64,000 nucleotides of DNA, from assembly GCA_963797475.1 (NCBI GenBank), contig CAWCPR010000001.1, positions 2,914,001 to 2,978,000 of the forward strand, in the 5' to 3' direction. The notes beneath the pieces are model-generated. The model did not search any database. It worked only from the letters and a program-made list of their open reading frames with translations, and was not told the DNA's origin. The stretch is from CAWCPR01 sp963797475. Its GTDB lineage: Bacteria > Chloroflexota > Anaerolineae > Anaerolineales > UBA4823. The translations under genes and the position numbers were made by a program. Positions 1 through 9,920 of the stretch are shown here, in pieces; position 1 is the first letter of the stretch; the number at the start of each line of letters is the position of its first letter.

Positions 1-3000
1 TGCCTGGAAATGTCCAGCAGCACCCGTTCTCGTTCATCCTTGAGCATAACAAAGCGTCCGGTTTCCTGATCCAAGGGCAATTGGCGGCTTTGGATTTGAC
101 CATCGCCAACGCCGACCTGGCCATGAAAAACCTCACCCTCAACAACCAGGGTTTCAGCGTCGATCAAGCCAGCCTGACCATGCCAAAGGAGCTTGGCAGC
201 GGTGTGGTTACCCTGGAGCAGGTGAGCATCACCGCAGACGGTTTGCAGATCAATCATGGCAGTTTTGAGCTCCCCGATCTCTCGCTGGCAGATGGAAAAA
301 TTGATTTGCAGGAAACAGTCGCAAGCTTACAGGCCCTGGATGGAGGATACCAATTTGAGGCGAGCAGCACGCTGTACCTGCATCTGCCTGAAAACGAACA
401 AAGCATCGCTCTGGATTTTCAAGTCAATCAGGACGGCAACCTGCAGGGTAGCCTGTCTGCTTTAAGCTTGAAACTGGCCGGGACAACCTTGGCCTTACAA
501 GATGTGTCCTTGAGCAATGCCGGTCTGGTGGCTGGCAGTGCTTCCCTGCAAATGCCGCCCGAGTTGGGAGGCGCCAGCGCTTCCATTTCAGAAGTGCGCA
601 TCACCAGATTCGGATTAGCTTTTGGCACGGCAGATCTCAAGGTTGACCTTCCGGATATCAAGTTTGGCGAGAGCTTAAGTTTCATCGAAAACAACGCCGA
701 TCTGAGTGTTACCGCCGGCGGCGACCAGTACCTACTGACTGTTGCAGGCCAAGTGGATGTGAATCTGCCGGAAAACGACCAACACCAGGCCATCACATTT
801 ACGCTGAAAACCGACTTGGATAGCTATGAGATCGCTGGATCGGTCAGCGGACTGGATCTGAGTGTGGCTGGACTGACGCTCAAGATGGAGCAAATCGACA
901 TTCAGGAGGATGGCCTGCACGTGGACACGGCTACCCTGGTGCTGCCAGAAGACCTGGGCGGCAGTACGGCGGTGATCGAGGACGTTGGCATTACCAGCGC
1001 CGGCCTGACGATGGGCCAGGCGAATGCCCAAATCCCCTTGCCGGATATCTCCTTTGGGGGGGCGGCGGCCCGGAGCCAGTTGAGGCGCGCCCCCGGGCTG
1101 TCCAGCCCCGCTTTGGCTGCCGCATCTGCCCCTTTGGCGCTGCTCAATAACCTGGCGAAGCTTCAGGTCCAGGGAGATCACTTCCGATTCAGCGTCAGCT
1201 CGCAGATCCAGTTGAATTTGCCGGATAATGCCCAGACCAGCGAGTTCAATTTCACCATCGTGAAAGATGGGGCCAGCTACCTCCTATCCGGCACACTGAG
1301 CCAGCTCAGCCTGAATGTCGCCGGGGCAAACCTGGCGATGACGAGTCTGGCTTTGGACAACACCGGCTTGAGCGTCGACCAGGCTACGCTGACCCTGCCC
1401 GAATCGTTAGGCGGCGCAGTGACCCTGAATCGAATCCGCGTCAACTCCTCCGGCCTTAGCATCGGCAGCGGCACGTTCAACCTGCCCGATATCGTATTTG
1501 GCGGCGACGGCAGCCAGATGAAAGTTACCTCCGCCTCGGTCACATTGGCAACCGAGCAAAATTCCTACCGCCTCTCCGGCTCCGGTATGCTGCAATTGCG
1601 ACTGCCTGATAATTCACAAGATATCAACCTGAGTTTTAGCATTCAGGCGGGCGAATTCGATGCCAGCCTATCAGCGATCAACTTGAAAGTTGCCGGCGCT
1701 GACCTGGCCTTAAACACCATTGATTTCGATAACCAGGGTTTGAACGTTCTGTCCGCCAGCCTTACTCTGCCTTCCAGCCTGGGAGGGGCAAGCGCCAGCC
1801 TGACGAACGTCGCCATTACGGAAGATGGCTTGAGCATTGGCGGGGGCAGCTTCAGTCTGCCCGAAGTGCGGATTGGGGATGGCTCCAAAGTGAAGATCAC
1901 GGCCATTACGGCCGAGCTGGCCATGCTGGGGAAGAGCTATTCCCTCTCGGCTTCCGGGACACTCCAATTGAATTTACCGGCCAACAGCCAGACGATCCAG
2001 ATCGATTTCCAGCTTGACTCGGATGGCGCCATGACCGGCAGACTTGACCAGCTTAGCCTGACCCTGGCAGGCGCGACCCTGAGCATGAAACAGATCGTTC
2101 TGACCAATAGCGGCCTGACGGTTGCCACCGCCTCTTTGCAGTTACCCGAATCTTTAGGCGCTGAGACCGGCACAGTCACCGGGATCAAGATCGACAGCTC
2201 GGGTTTGAGTATCACTGGCGGCTCCATCAGCCTGCCAGACATCAAGATTGGAGACGGCTCCAAGGTCAAGATCGACAACCCCTCTGCCACGATTTCCGCT
2301 GCGAACGGAGGCTACAAATTCAGCATCAGCGGCACGTTGATGCTGCGCCTGCCCCAAAACAGCCAGGATATCCCGATCCAGGCAAATATAGACACCCATG
2401 GGCAAATCAGCGCCCAGGTAGATACGCTAACCCTGAACATGGCCAGCTTAAGCTTGAAACTGGCGGGAGTCACGTTCGACAACCAGGGCTTGTCCGTAGC
2501 CGCCGGCACGCTGCAGTTGCCATCCAGCCTAGGGAGCGCCTCTGGTGAAGTAGAGAACGTGCGCGTGGATGGGGATGGACTGCATATCGGCGGAGCAGGC
2601 GCCACCTTCGCATTTCCCGACTTCAAAATGGGCAGCAGCAGCGGCTTCAGCGTGACCAATGTAAGCGCCACCTTGCTGCTCGCCAACGACCGGAGTTATA
2701 AAGTCAGCCTGGCGGGCACGGTGGGGATTTCAGCGCCCGGCACGAACGCCAGTGCTACAGGCTCGATCTCGGTCGACAGTAATGGCAACCTGAGCGGCAG
2801 CGTCAGTGCCTTCGATCTGACCGTTGCCGGATTGGAACTGAAAGTCACCGACGTCAAGATCGATGGCGACACGCTCTCAGCAGCTTCGGCAGTATTGAAT
2901 GTGCCCAGTGAATGGGGTGGTGCCTCCGCCGCCGTTTACAATGTGACCGTCTCGCCCGATGATGGAATCGTCATCGGGGGCGGAAAATTCACCATGCCCA

Positions 3001-6000
3001 ATATCGATGCCGGCGGTTTCTCCCTGAAAGGCGTTTATGGTGAATTGAAGAACACTGGCAACGGTTACCAGATCAGCGGCGGCGGCCAGTTCGGGGTCCC
3101 CGGCCTGGGCGAAAGCGGCTCTTGCGCCATCGGGGTCGACGCTACGATTTTTATCAACAGCATGAACGAGCTGGTGCTGAAACTTTCCGAGCCGCAAGAT
3201 ACCCAATCCATGGGCGTGGTGCAGCCTGTCAGCCAGTTGATTAAGGATAATTTCTTGTTCTCCCCGGTTGGGCCTGATCATGTATCGTTACGGGACGTGA
3301 AGCTAGGCCTTTACGGTTGTACCATACCGATCGGCGCTACCGGTTTCGGACTGACGCGGGTGGAAGGAGAAGTTACGCTTAGCTCGGGCAGCACCAACAT
3401 CAGCCTGGGCGTCAGCGTGGAGAGCACAGAGCTGGTGGTAGCCGGCCATGCCGTACTGCGAGGCGACCTGGATATGTCCATGTCGACCAACCCGGCTCAA
3501 TTCGGACTGTCTGGCAGTATCTACGTTTTCGCTTTCCATGCCGGGCAGCTCGATGCCACCATCAGAGAGAGCGACGGATTCCGCGCCACCTTGTGGATCG
3601 AGGCAATCGTAGCTCGCGGCCAATTTAGCGTCCATGCCTGGAGCAGCGCAGGGGATTTCCACCTGACTGGTTCTGCGACGATCGATATTGGCATCCCTCA
3701 GGGCCAAATTTGGACCGGCTGTATTCCCTACCCCTGCTGCAGCGCCAGTTGCCATTGGGTGCACAAATGGTGGGGAGGCTATCCGTCCTGCAGCATCGAC
3801 TGCAGTTGGTGCCATACCTGTGTGACCATCCCACCCAGTGATTGGAATCTCGGCAACGTGAATGCTGAGTTTGGTGAGTTCGTAGTATCCAATGGCACAG
3901 CCTATGGCTTCAAAGGCTGGGTCAGCCTGATGGGCTACGACGCTGGTTTCTTTGTGGACGATGAAGGGGATCTCAGTGTGGGCAATGTGGACAAATACCA
4001 CTTGCTTGACAGCAATCAAGTCGCTGCGGCTCGCCGCTTGCAAAAGCGCCTTCAGGAAAATGGCCTGATCTCCGCCGACCTGCCCTGGTCGAGTGGACCG
4101 TTGACTTTGCAACCGAATGGCGATGTATTCCTGACCATCCCGGTCAGCCAAACGACCGATGTGATGTTTGCGTTGAGCCGCAATAGCGATGAGCCTGAAT
4201 TCACCCTGATCGACCCGCAGGGCAATCTGATCACACCGGACAGCTTGCCAGCGAACGTCAGTTACAGCCAGACGGTCACCAGTACCTTGGGCGTCCCGGC
4301 CGAGATGGCGCAACTGGCTGTGGCCGGCCTGGCGGGCGCCTCGAAGCTATACCAAGCCACACCCGGACCGCTCGCTTCGACCGAGGTCATTTCCCAGCCG
4401 TTGCAAACCTGCCAGATTCAACCACTTGCTTTAGCTGGGAGCGACCAGGCGCGGCTGCGCTTGATACATGCCGCGCCTGAATTGCCAGCCGTCGATCTTA
4501 TCTCAGACGATACGCTGTTGGCCGGTCAGATTAGCGCCACCCTGACCAGCGCCTATCAACCGCTGGACTCCGGCACGCATACGCTCGAGCTGGTTCCGGC
4601 CGGAACGACCCAACCGGAATTGATCAGCGCGACCCTGCAGTTGGAGGCCGGAAAGGATTATTCGCTGGTTCTGGTTGAAGATGGCGGCGCGGCCCAAATG
4701 CTGCTGTTGGCGGACGACAACGCATTACCCGAGGTAGGCGATGCACGCTTACGTTTCGTGCAGGCTTCGCCCCTGGCCGGCGAGCTGGACCTGCTCGTTC
4801 AGGGTAGCCGTGCGATATTTACCCAACAAGCTTATAAGACCGTGCCCAAATATGCACAACTCGAGGCCGGAACCTACAACTTCGAACTGCGCAGCACGAA
4901 GACGATGACCGCGGCCCTCAATCTGCCCGCAATCACGCTGGCGGAAGGCACCGTCAACACCCTGGTGGTCTACGACGACCCGAACGGCCAGCCCGCTCTT
5001 CAGGCATTCTCCAACCTCGATGTCGAGCGGCCCGCCCGTTTGCAATTTGTCAATGCTTCTCAGGACGCACCGGCGGTTGACGTAGACGTTCTGGGTACGA
5101 CCATCTTCAGCAGCGTAATTTTCTCTGATACGACCTCCTACCTGCCCCTGGAGGCCGGCGAGCTGGAGGTGCAGCTCTCTGAATCTGGCAGCAGCAATCC
5201 GCTCACAACAGCCAGTCTGGACCTGCCGCCCAACAGTGACAACACCCTGATCCTGTACGGCCCAGCCGGGGACCCGAAGACGTTCTATCTGGCGGACGAC
5301 AATACCATCCCGGTCTTTGGCAAAGTGCGTGTGCGCTTCGTGCATCTCTCTCCGGACGCTCCTGCGGCGGGCGGCAGCCTGACCATCGAAAGCCAGGGCG
5401 GCCCAGCCTGGTTCAGCGACGTACCTTACGAAAGCGCCAGCGACTATATTACCGTAGAAGCCGGCGCCTACACCCTGGAGGTACGTTCAGAGGGGATCGT
5501 CACGCCAACCCTGATCTATCCCAACATCACTTTTAGCGAGGGCAGCGTCGTTACCTTGATCGCGATGACCGAGATTGTCGAGGGCGCTCCCGTCCTGCAA
5601 CTGACAATTCATTCCGATGCGAATTCACAGCGCAATGAGCAGTTGACGTATTCGGTCGATCAGGCTCAAGCCGGCACTTGGACGGTAAAGTTAAGCGGCG
5701 ATGTCGGGCCGGAAGAAAGCTATCTGCTTTCGATCCTGGGCTCGAACCCCCCACCGGCGCTCAGCGAAGTCTCTGTATCCCAAAGCGATTCACAAATCGG
5801 GCAGGTGGGCTGGCGGCTTACATCGGACGAAATCGCAACCCTTGTGGACGTCTACGTGACGACCGGGCCGATCACCCGCACCCAAATCATCACCGGTCCC
5901 GATGGGCTGCCTTCTACCCTGACCAAGCCGCTGTATACCGGTACAGCCCTGGAAACCGGCCTCCACGGGCCGGTCGATGGGACGCCCTTTACCCATACCC

Positions 6001-7643
6001 TGGATCTAAGCCAGCTAGAAAGCGGCACTTACTGGCTGTGGCTGGAAGCTGAGGACGGCCGCAATCCTCCTGTGCGTACTTATGCCCCGGTTCCGCTCGA
6101 GATCGACCACAACCCGGACACTCAAAACCAGGGAACACCGGGTTCCAGTGCGTGGGATGCGGATATGAATATTACCGGTGGTTTCCGCCAATTGTTCGCC
6201 AGTTGGGACCGCTATCCAAATCCAGATATCGATAGCTACGTGTTGTATTTGAGCGAATCACCCGGGGAGGCAACGCCACTGTTGGCCAGTGATGTGATCA
6301 CAGTCGAGGATCGCACTTCCGCATCGATCCTCTCCCTGGACCCTGGGAAAATGTACTACCTGGCCGTGCAGGCCCTGGACAAGGAAACGGGCTGGAGCGA
6401 ACTTTCGGCCGAATTCTCAGCTAAAACCCAGGTCGCCGAGTTTGATCTGACTGGGCCCGGGCAGAAACAAATTGTCGGGGGCCAAAGCCGAGAGATTTTA
6501 CTCAACTTGACTACCGGCTTGACGCCTTACCCAGAGGCAGTAAGGTTAACAATTGGCTGTGTCCATATTGAGAATAACTTCAGTGTTTATCTGCCGCTGC
6601 TCACGAATGGCCTGCCGTTATCTGGGAACCTGGCATCTGGCCTACCTTCTGCTGCAGCCATACAGAAGCCGATCGCCTGCGATACCCTGGATGGCATCCA
6701 TGCCAGCTTGTCCCAGCCGGTCGCAGTGCCGCTGACAAGTGGGCAGGCGATCTCTCTGACACTTTCCACAACAGCCTCGCTGCCGGATGGACGCTACCAA
6801 CTACCGGTGATCGCCACCGGAGGCGGCGTCTCACACTATTTGGAGATAGAACTGGTCGTGCACGAGCCGCGCTTCTCGCTCCAGGCGGAGCCGGCAATTG
6901 TAACGCTGATGCGCGGCAAATCCATCGACGTGCGAATCAGCGCAAATAGGATCAATGAGGAAGCCGACCCGATCTATGTGGAGATGACGGGCGCGCCGGT
7001 CGGGCTATCCTGGAGCTTCGACAGTCCGGTAATTCGGCCAGGGGAGAGCGTCACCCTGACCCTGACCGATACGATGATCGCGGAACATGGGAGCTATGCG
7101 CTTACTCTCGAGGGAGAAGATGGCGAGAATAACGAGACTGCCGGCCTGACGGTCAACCTGGTCAAGCCAGAATTTAAGATCCAGTCTACAATTCCACGCC
7201 TACAACTTCGAGCGGGAGACATCGCTGCTTATGCAATCGACCTGGCCGCGATCAATGGCTGGACGCTGCCCGTAACACTGACGGTGAAGGAGGAGAACCT
7301 CCCACTTCAAACCTCGGCCGGTTTTATAGCCGGTCCGGTTCGGAAAGCACTCGAAGATTCGGCTGGCGCGCCGGTCGAGATTAGCCTGATTCCACCAGCC
7401 AGCGTTTACCTGGTCGTAGCCACATCCCCCGATACGCCTGCCGGCACCTACCACCTGCCGGTGGAAGGGCAGGCCACGCAGTTCGAGGATAGCCTGCCCC
7501 TGATCCTTGTAGTATATGATGAGGAACCGATCCCGGTACCCGAAGCGTGGTATACCTATATACCGCTCATCATAGTACCGGACAAAAGCGCTCAGAACCT
7601 TTTCAATTCTGGTACAGGCGAAAATTCCCTGGGAGGCCGCTGA
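1..7643 (+). CDS. Giant exported repeat protein, 5' end outside window
   Basis: The reading frame is open from base 3 to the TGA at 7641-7643. The codons before the apparent TTG at 81 continue the repeat pattern, so the real start lies upstream of the window. The first ~3 kb encode at least eight copies of a ~120-residue beta-rich repeat, each with a 'GL-V--A-L-LP--LGG' core and an 'LPDI-FG' segment; cores recur near 142, 511, 902, 1356, 1726, 2101, 2477 and 2863. A Cys/Trp-rich insert with eight cysteines in 34 residues follows at about 3718-3822. Four DUF4397-like domains begin near 4445, 4740, 5030 and 5320 (motif 'R-RF-H-SP'), then an Fn3-like domain at about 6165-6430. Near 6580 and at the C-terminus are 'VYLPLL' and 'YTYIPLI' segments typical of Chloroflexota exported proteins. 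No LPXTG or terminal membrane helix is visible. A cell-surface or adhesive role is inference. Confidence 0.85.
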   Translation, partial: PGNVQQHPFSFILEHNKASGFLIQGQLAALDLTIANADLAMKNLTLNNQGFSVDQASLTMPKELGSGVVTLEQVSITADGLQINHGSFELPDLSLADGKIDLQETVASLQALDGGYQFEASSTLYLHLPENEQSIALDFQVNQDGNLQGSLSALSLKLAGTTLALQDVSLSNAGLVAGSASLQMPPELGGASASISEVRITRFGLAFGTADLKVDLPDIKFGESLSFIENNADLSVTAGGDQYLLTVAGQVDVNLPENDQHQAITFTLKTDLDSYEIAGSVSGLDLSVAGLTLKMEQIDIQEDGLHVDTATLVLPEDLGGSTAVIEDVGITSAGLTMGQANAQIPLPDISFGGAAARSQLRRAPGLSSPALAAASAPLALLNNLAKLQVQGDHFRFSVSSQIQLNLPDNAQTSEFNFTIVKDGASYLLSGTLSQLSLNVAGANLAMTSLALDNTGLSVDQATLTLPESLGGAVTLNRIRVNSSGLSIGSGTFNLPDIVFGGDGSQMKVTSASVTLATEQNSYRLSGSGMLQLRLPDNSQDINLSFSIQAGEFDASLSAINLKVAGADLALNTIDFDNQGLNVLSASLTLPSSLGGASASLTNVAITEDGLSIGGGSFSLPEVRIGDGSKVKITAITAELAMLGKSYSLSASGTLQLNLPANSQTIQIDFQLDSDGAMTGRLDQLSLTLAGATLSMKQIVLTNSGLTVATASLQLPESLGAETGTVTGIKIDSSGLSITGGSISLPDIKIGDGSKVKIDNPSATISAANGGYKFSISGTLMLRLPQNSQDIPIQANIDTHGQISAQVDTLTLNMASLSLKLAGVTFDNQGLSVAAGTLQLPSSLGSASGEVENVRVDGDGLHIGGAGATFAFPDFKMGSSSGFSVTNVSATLLLANDRSYKVSLAGTVGISAPGTNASATGSISVDSNGNLSGSVSAFDLTVAGLELKVTDVKIDGDTLSAASAVLNVPSEWGGASAAVYNVTVSPDDGIVIGGGKFTMPNIDAGGFSLKGVYGELKNTGNGYQISGGGQFGVPGLGESGSCAIGVDATIFINSMNELVLKLSEPQDTQSMGVVQPVSQLIKDNFLFSPVGPDHVSLRDVKLGLYGCTIPIGATGFGLTRVEGEVTLSSGSTNISLGVSVESTELVVAGHAVLRGDLDMSMSTNPAQFGLSGSIYVFAFHAGQLDATIRESDGFRATLWIEAIVARGQFSVHAWSSAGDFHLTGSATIDIGIPQGQIWTGCIPYPCCSASCHWVHKWWGGYPSCSIDCSWCHTCVTIPPSDWNLGNVNAEFGEFVVSNGTAYGFKGWVSLMGYDAGFFVDDEGDLSVGNVDKYHLLDSNQVAAARRLQKRLQENGLISADLPWSSGPLTLQPNGDVFLTIPVSQTTDVMFALSRNSDEPEFTLIDPQGNLITPDSLPANVSYSQTVTSTLGVPAEMAQLAVAGLAGASKLYQATPGPLASTEVISQPLQTCQIQPLALAGSDQARLRLIHAAPELPAVDLISDDTLLAGQISATLTSAYQPLDSGTHTLELVPAGTTQPELISATLQLEAGKDYSLVLVEDGGAAQMLLLADDNALPEVGDARLRFVQASPLAGELDLLVQGSRAIFTQQAYKTVPKYAQLEAGTYNFELRSTKTMTAALNLPAITLAEGTVNTLVVYDDPNGQPALQAFSNLDVERPARLQFVNASQDAPAVDVDVLGTTIFSSVIFSDTTSYLPLEAGELEVQLSESGSSNPLTTASLDLPPNSDNTLILYGPAGDPKTFYLADDNTIPVFGKVRVRFVHLSPDAPAAGGSLTIESQGGPAWFSDVPYESASDYITVEAGAYTLEVRSEGIVTPTLIYPNITFSEGSVVTLIAMTEIVEGAPVLQLTIHSDANSQRNEQLTYSVDQAQAGTWTVKLSGDVGPEESYLLSILGSNPPPALSEVSVSQSDSQIGQVGWRLTSDEIATLVDVYVTTGPITRTQIITGPDGLPSTLTKPLYTGTALETGLHGPVDGTPFTHTLDLSQLESGTYWLWLEAEDGRNPPVRTYAPVPLEIDHNPDTQNQGTPGSSAWDADMNITGGFRQLFASWDRYPNPDIDSYVLYLSESPGEATPLLASDVITVEDRTSASILSLDPGKMYYLAVQALDKETGWSELSAEFSAKTQVAEFDLTGPGQKQIVGGQSREILLNLTTGLTPYPEAVRLTIGCVHIENNFSVYLPLLTNGLPLSGNLASGLPSAAAIQKPIACDTLDGIHASLSQPVAVPLTSGQAISLTLSTTASLPDGRYQLPVIATGGGVSHYLEIELVVHEPRFSLQAEPAIVTLMRGKSIDVRISANRINEEADPIYVEMTGAPVGLSWSFDSPVIRPGESVTLTLTDTMIAEHGSYALTLEGEDGENNETAGLTVNLVKPEFKIQSTIPRLQLRAGDIAAYAIDLAAINGWTLPVTLTVKEENLPLQTSAGFIAGPVRKALEDSAGAPVEISLIPPASVYLVVATSPDTPAGTYHLPVEGQATQFEDSLPLILVVYDEEPIPVPEAWYTYIPLIIVPDKSAQNLFNSGTGENSLGGR

Positions 7644-7689
7644 TTGGCGTTCGTTTTGTGCAGCGTCAGCCTCACAAAACGAACACCAA
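7644..7689 (+). terminator. Stem-loop after giant gene
   Basis: Arms 7644-7660 and 7673-7689 form a 17-bp stem with one mismatch, starting directly after the stop codon. There is no strong T-run, so termination by this structure is inferred from position and stability. Confidence 0.6.
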
Positions 7690-7787
7690 CCATCAGCTTG
7701 AAGAGGATCTCGTTGTCCGGATTGATTTTGACTCACACGATGCGCTTATTGTTTATATGGCTTGTAGAAACCTAAAGCAGCTTTAGC

Positions 7788-8018
7788 CAACTGATTAGTA
7801 TCGGGCGCTTGTGGGGCACCACGCAATATGATGAAAAGAGATTCATCAAAATAGGTATTAGAGAACATAACCGGGACTGGTTGGGACGGTCTTTCGGATA
7901 CTTTTTTAAAGTCCGTTGCCAATAACTTTGGCGTTATTTGGATTATGGATGTGTTTATCTTATAATTGATCTATGGCTACGTCAATTTTAGCCACTAAAC
8001 TATATATCCCCCCGCCTC
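7788..8018 (+). repeat. Left copy of 231-bp direct repeat flanking oxidase island
   Basis: Bases 7788-8018 match 18074-18304 at a constant offset of 10,286 with only a few substitutions and no indels. The repeat holds an upstream region, an apparent promoter and the first ~15 codons of a MalT-type regulator gene. The right copy continues into a full regulator gene; the left copy breaks off at 8018 and joins an IS3-like fragment. It includes a small hairpin (GATGAA / TTCATC). Confidence 0.9.
7973..8018 (+). pseudogene. 5' stub of a MalT-type regulator gene
   Basis: The ATG at 7973 starts the same residues (MATSILATKLYIPPP) as the regulator at 18259. After 8018 the similarity stops abruptly and the frame runs into unrelated sequence. 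It is a truncated duplicate that marks the left edge of the inserted block. Confidence 0.8.
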
Positions 8019-8156
8019 TCCAGGTTGCGTGCAGGCATCGATCTCTGCCAGAATACCCTGCTTGTATTCGTAACTATACTGGCGGCGCTGCGCTTTCGGC
8101 GCAACCTCCGTCTCGGGCGCTTCACCGCTTACCTTACCATTTTCCTTATGAGACAT
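8019..8156 (-). pseudogene. IS3-family OrfA-like transposase, N-terminal fragment
   Basis: On the minus strand an ATG at 8156, preceded by a GGAGGAG ribosome site, opens a frame that begins MSHKENGKVSGE. It continues with 'RRQYSYEYKQGILAEIDAC' followed by TQPG, which matches the start of IS3-family OrfA proteins ('RR-YS-EYK--IL-E-DACT-PG'). The frame is cut after ~47 codons where it meets the regulator stub at 8018. The element's terminal repeat may begin near 8193 (TGAGACAACTTCTGCC on the minus strand), but this is a guess. The fragment suggests an insertion sequence helped create the junction. Confidence 0.6.
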
Positions 8157-8263
8157 CTTTTTCTCCTCCCGCCCTCCACTAAATTATTGGCAGAAGTTGT
8201 CTCATTATTATAGTCACAGAGGGTCATACCCCCTATTGAATCACATTTTCCCCGTTTCGCAAA

Positions 8264-8295
8264 GGGGGCTGCCCACTTCTTTTTGGACAGCCCCC
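8264..8295. other. Stem-loop between IS remnant and copper lipoprotein gene
   Basis: Arms 8264-8274 and 8285-8295 (GGGGGCTGCCC / GGACAGCCCCC) form an 11-bp stem with one mismatch and a 10-base T-rich loop. It lies downstream of the minus-strand gene ending at 8411 and could terminate it. The rest of 8157-8410 holds no supported gene. Confidence 0.45.
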
Positions 8296-8410
8296 ACAAC
8301 ATCTCTGGGGCAGACCAGAATATTTGAAGGGTTATGTACGGTTTGAACCAAATCCCATTCAGAAATTTAGTTGAACCCCCGGGGTTAAGGGAATCCGATA
8401 AACAATCATC

Positions 8411-8833
8411 CTACTTAACAACAAACGAGACATGCATGCCATGCTGGTAATGCATTTGATCTAAATCAACGTTGCATAGGAGTACATAATTACCCTTTTC
8501 CAGGTTAACCTCCAGGTCCGCAGCTTGACCGGGTTCGACTTCCACTTCATCAATGTGTGTGATGCCTTGTCCATTCTCGTCGACCACTCCCTCAGCAGTG
8601 AGGGGCATTTGGTCTTCTGGCAAGTCGGTTTTAAAGATGACGAACTCATGCTTTAAGTCGGTGGCATCATTGTGAACATGAAATATGATATGACCGTTGC
8701 TTGCACTATCTTGAGACAGGGTGATTTTATAAGATGTCAAGGCTGCATCAATTTTGGCAGGGCCACAAGCAGCTAATAAGGGTATTATGAAGATGGCGAA
8801 CACGATTTTAGTAAGTAACTTTCTAGATAACAT
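8411..8833 (-). CDS. Cupredoxin-like copper lipoprotein
   Basis: This is a 140-residue exported lipoprotein. The ATG at 8833 is chosen over the GTG at 8851 because AAAGGAG lies 6 bases upstream and because the signal peptide then starts normally. Residues 1-22 are a signal sequence ending in the lipobox LLAAC, with Cys23 as the lipid anchor. The mature part has the cupredoxin pattern: His62 (KHEFVIF), Cys120 (YVLLC), His128 and Met133 (HYQHGM), the set expected for a mononuclear type-1 copper site. It lies in the same orientation and block as the caa3 oxidase genes. A role as a membrane-tethered electron carrier or copper chaperone for the oxidase is inference. Confidence 0.75.
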   Translation of the reverse strand: MLSRKLLTKIVFAIFIIPLLAACGPAKIDAALTSYKITLSQDSASNGHIIFHVHNDATDLKHEFVIFKTDLPEDQMPLTAEGVVDENGQGITHIDEVEVEPGQAADLEVNLEKGNYVLLCNVDLDQMHYQHGMHVSFVVK

Positions 8834-9172
8834 GTCTTCTCCTTTTTCCACAAATGATTTGACTAAACGGTTATATTAATTATATAAATTCCATCTAAAA
8901 AGTCCTTAGAGTTGGCATTAGTCAACTTAATCTTAACTTAAGCATCTTTTTGGGGAGCCTTGTGGATTTGCACGGGTGTATATAAGTGGGGGGTGTTCTG
9001 CCGTCAAAATCGACAAAACGACCCCCACATTTCCCATTTGTCACTGGAGTTGCCTAAGGAACTTTTACGAGTGTACTCAAGATGTGCAGAACTGCTGAAT
9101 GGTTTAGGTAACGGTTGTTGCCAAATCCGCTCAATAAACAGCAGTTAGCCACAAAACTTAACCGCTCCCTTT
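8834..9172. other. Intergenic region, promoter side of the lipoprotein gene
   Basis: No gene is supported here; a 62-codon plus-strand frame has no ribosome site or recognisable product. A minus-strand TATAAT at 8879-8884 is a candidate -10 for the copper lipoprotein gene, but no good -35 is visible at 17 bp. Confidence 0.4.
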
Positions 9173-9829
9173 TTATGCAGGGTAAACTATTAAATTGACG
9201 GAGAGATTTTCTACCAAGGGGAGGGTGGAGTAAGAAGTAACAAGTAATCCCGACCCAATTTGATCAAGGGTGGCTTTAATGACAGCTCTGTTGAAATTGG
9301 GTAGAGAGATCCATGTTATCGCCATCTGATCGTTGGGCTCAATTACCTTGTGGCTTTCCTGGACAAGGCCGATCAGAGATTGCTGCAAGCGGTGTGATAA
9401 GTTTACTGCATAACGGACCAATTCCTCAGTTTCGTTTAAATTGGCAACCAGCACAACCATACCATCCACCTCGGGATCTTTAGAGACAATCCATGTTGGG
9501 CAAGATAAGGCCTCTAAATAACCTGACTTCGGATCGAGATCGCGCATGAGTTGTTGAGGAATAATAAGACCATCCATCGACTCTAAAATAGCTGGCAGAA
9601 TATCCACTGTAAACTCTGACGCTTGATTTGTTTCGATTGCCACTCCCGCGGCGCGTGCACCTACTTCAACCTGAGAGGCTATATTGGATAAGTCTATTTT
9701 TTCGGCAGATGGATTAACCAGGATTACCAGTAAAGACGCTCCCAACTGGGCAGCCACATGAAATGCCAAATAGGCACTCTGCCAACTCTGGGTGCTGCCA
9801 TCGTGGAGCAGGACATAACGTTGGATCAT
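9173..9829 (-). CDS. UspA-like universal stress protein
   Basis: The 218-residue protein has an N-terminal 'YVLLHDGSTQSWQSAYLAFHVAAQLGASLLVILVN' stretch of the kind found at the start of UspA alpha/beta domains (a strand, an Asp, then a helix). The second half (from about residue 120, 'GMVVLVANL') looks like a weaker second Usp-type unit. The usual G-2x-G-9x-G-S/T ATP-binding signature is not clearly present, so nucleotide binding is doubtful. It sits downstream of the two-component system on the same strand with a ~90-base gap. Its role is probably stress- or redox-related, but the substrate is unknown. Confidence 0.65.
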   Translation of the reverse strand: MIQRYVLLHDGSTQSWQSAYLAFHVAAQLGASLLVILVNPSAEKIDLSNIASQVEVGARAAGVAIETNQASEFTVDILPAILESMDGLIIPQQLMRDLDPKSGYLEALSCPTWIVSKDPEVDGMVVLVANLNETEELVRYAVNLSHRLQQSLIGLVQESHKVIEPNDQMAITWISLPNFNRAVIKATLDQIGSGLLVTSYSTLPLVENLSVNLIVYPA

Positions 9830-9920
9830 GGGTTTTCATCCAATTGTTAAAGTTTCTTAAAGTATACACGATGGACATATTCATCACCTTAATCGAGCAT
9901 ACGGGTTACCTTTGGGTGAA

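Noticed and set aside
3303..4313. 336-codon minus-strand frame inside the giant gene
   Set aside because: Antisense to a well-conserved coding stretch, with no recognisable product.
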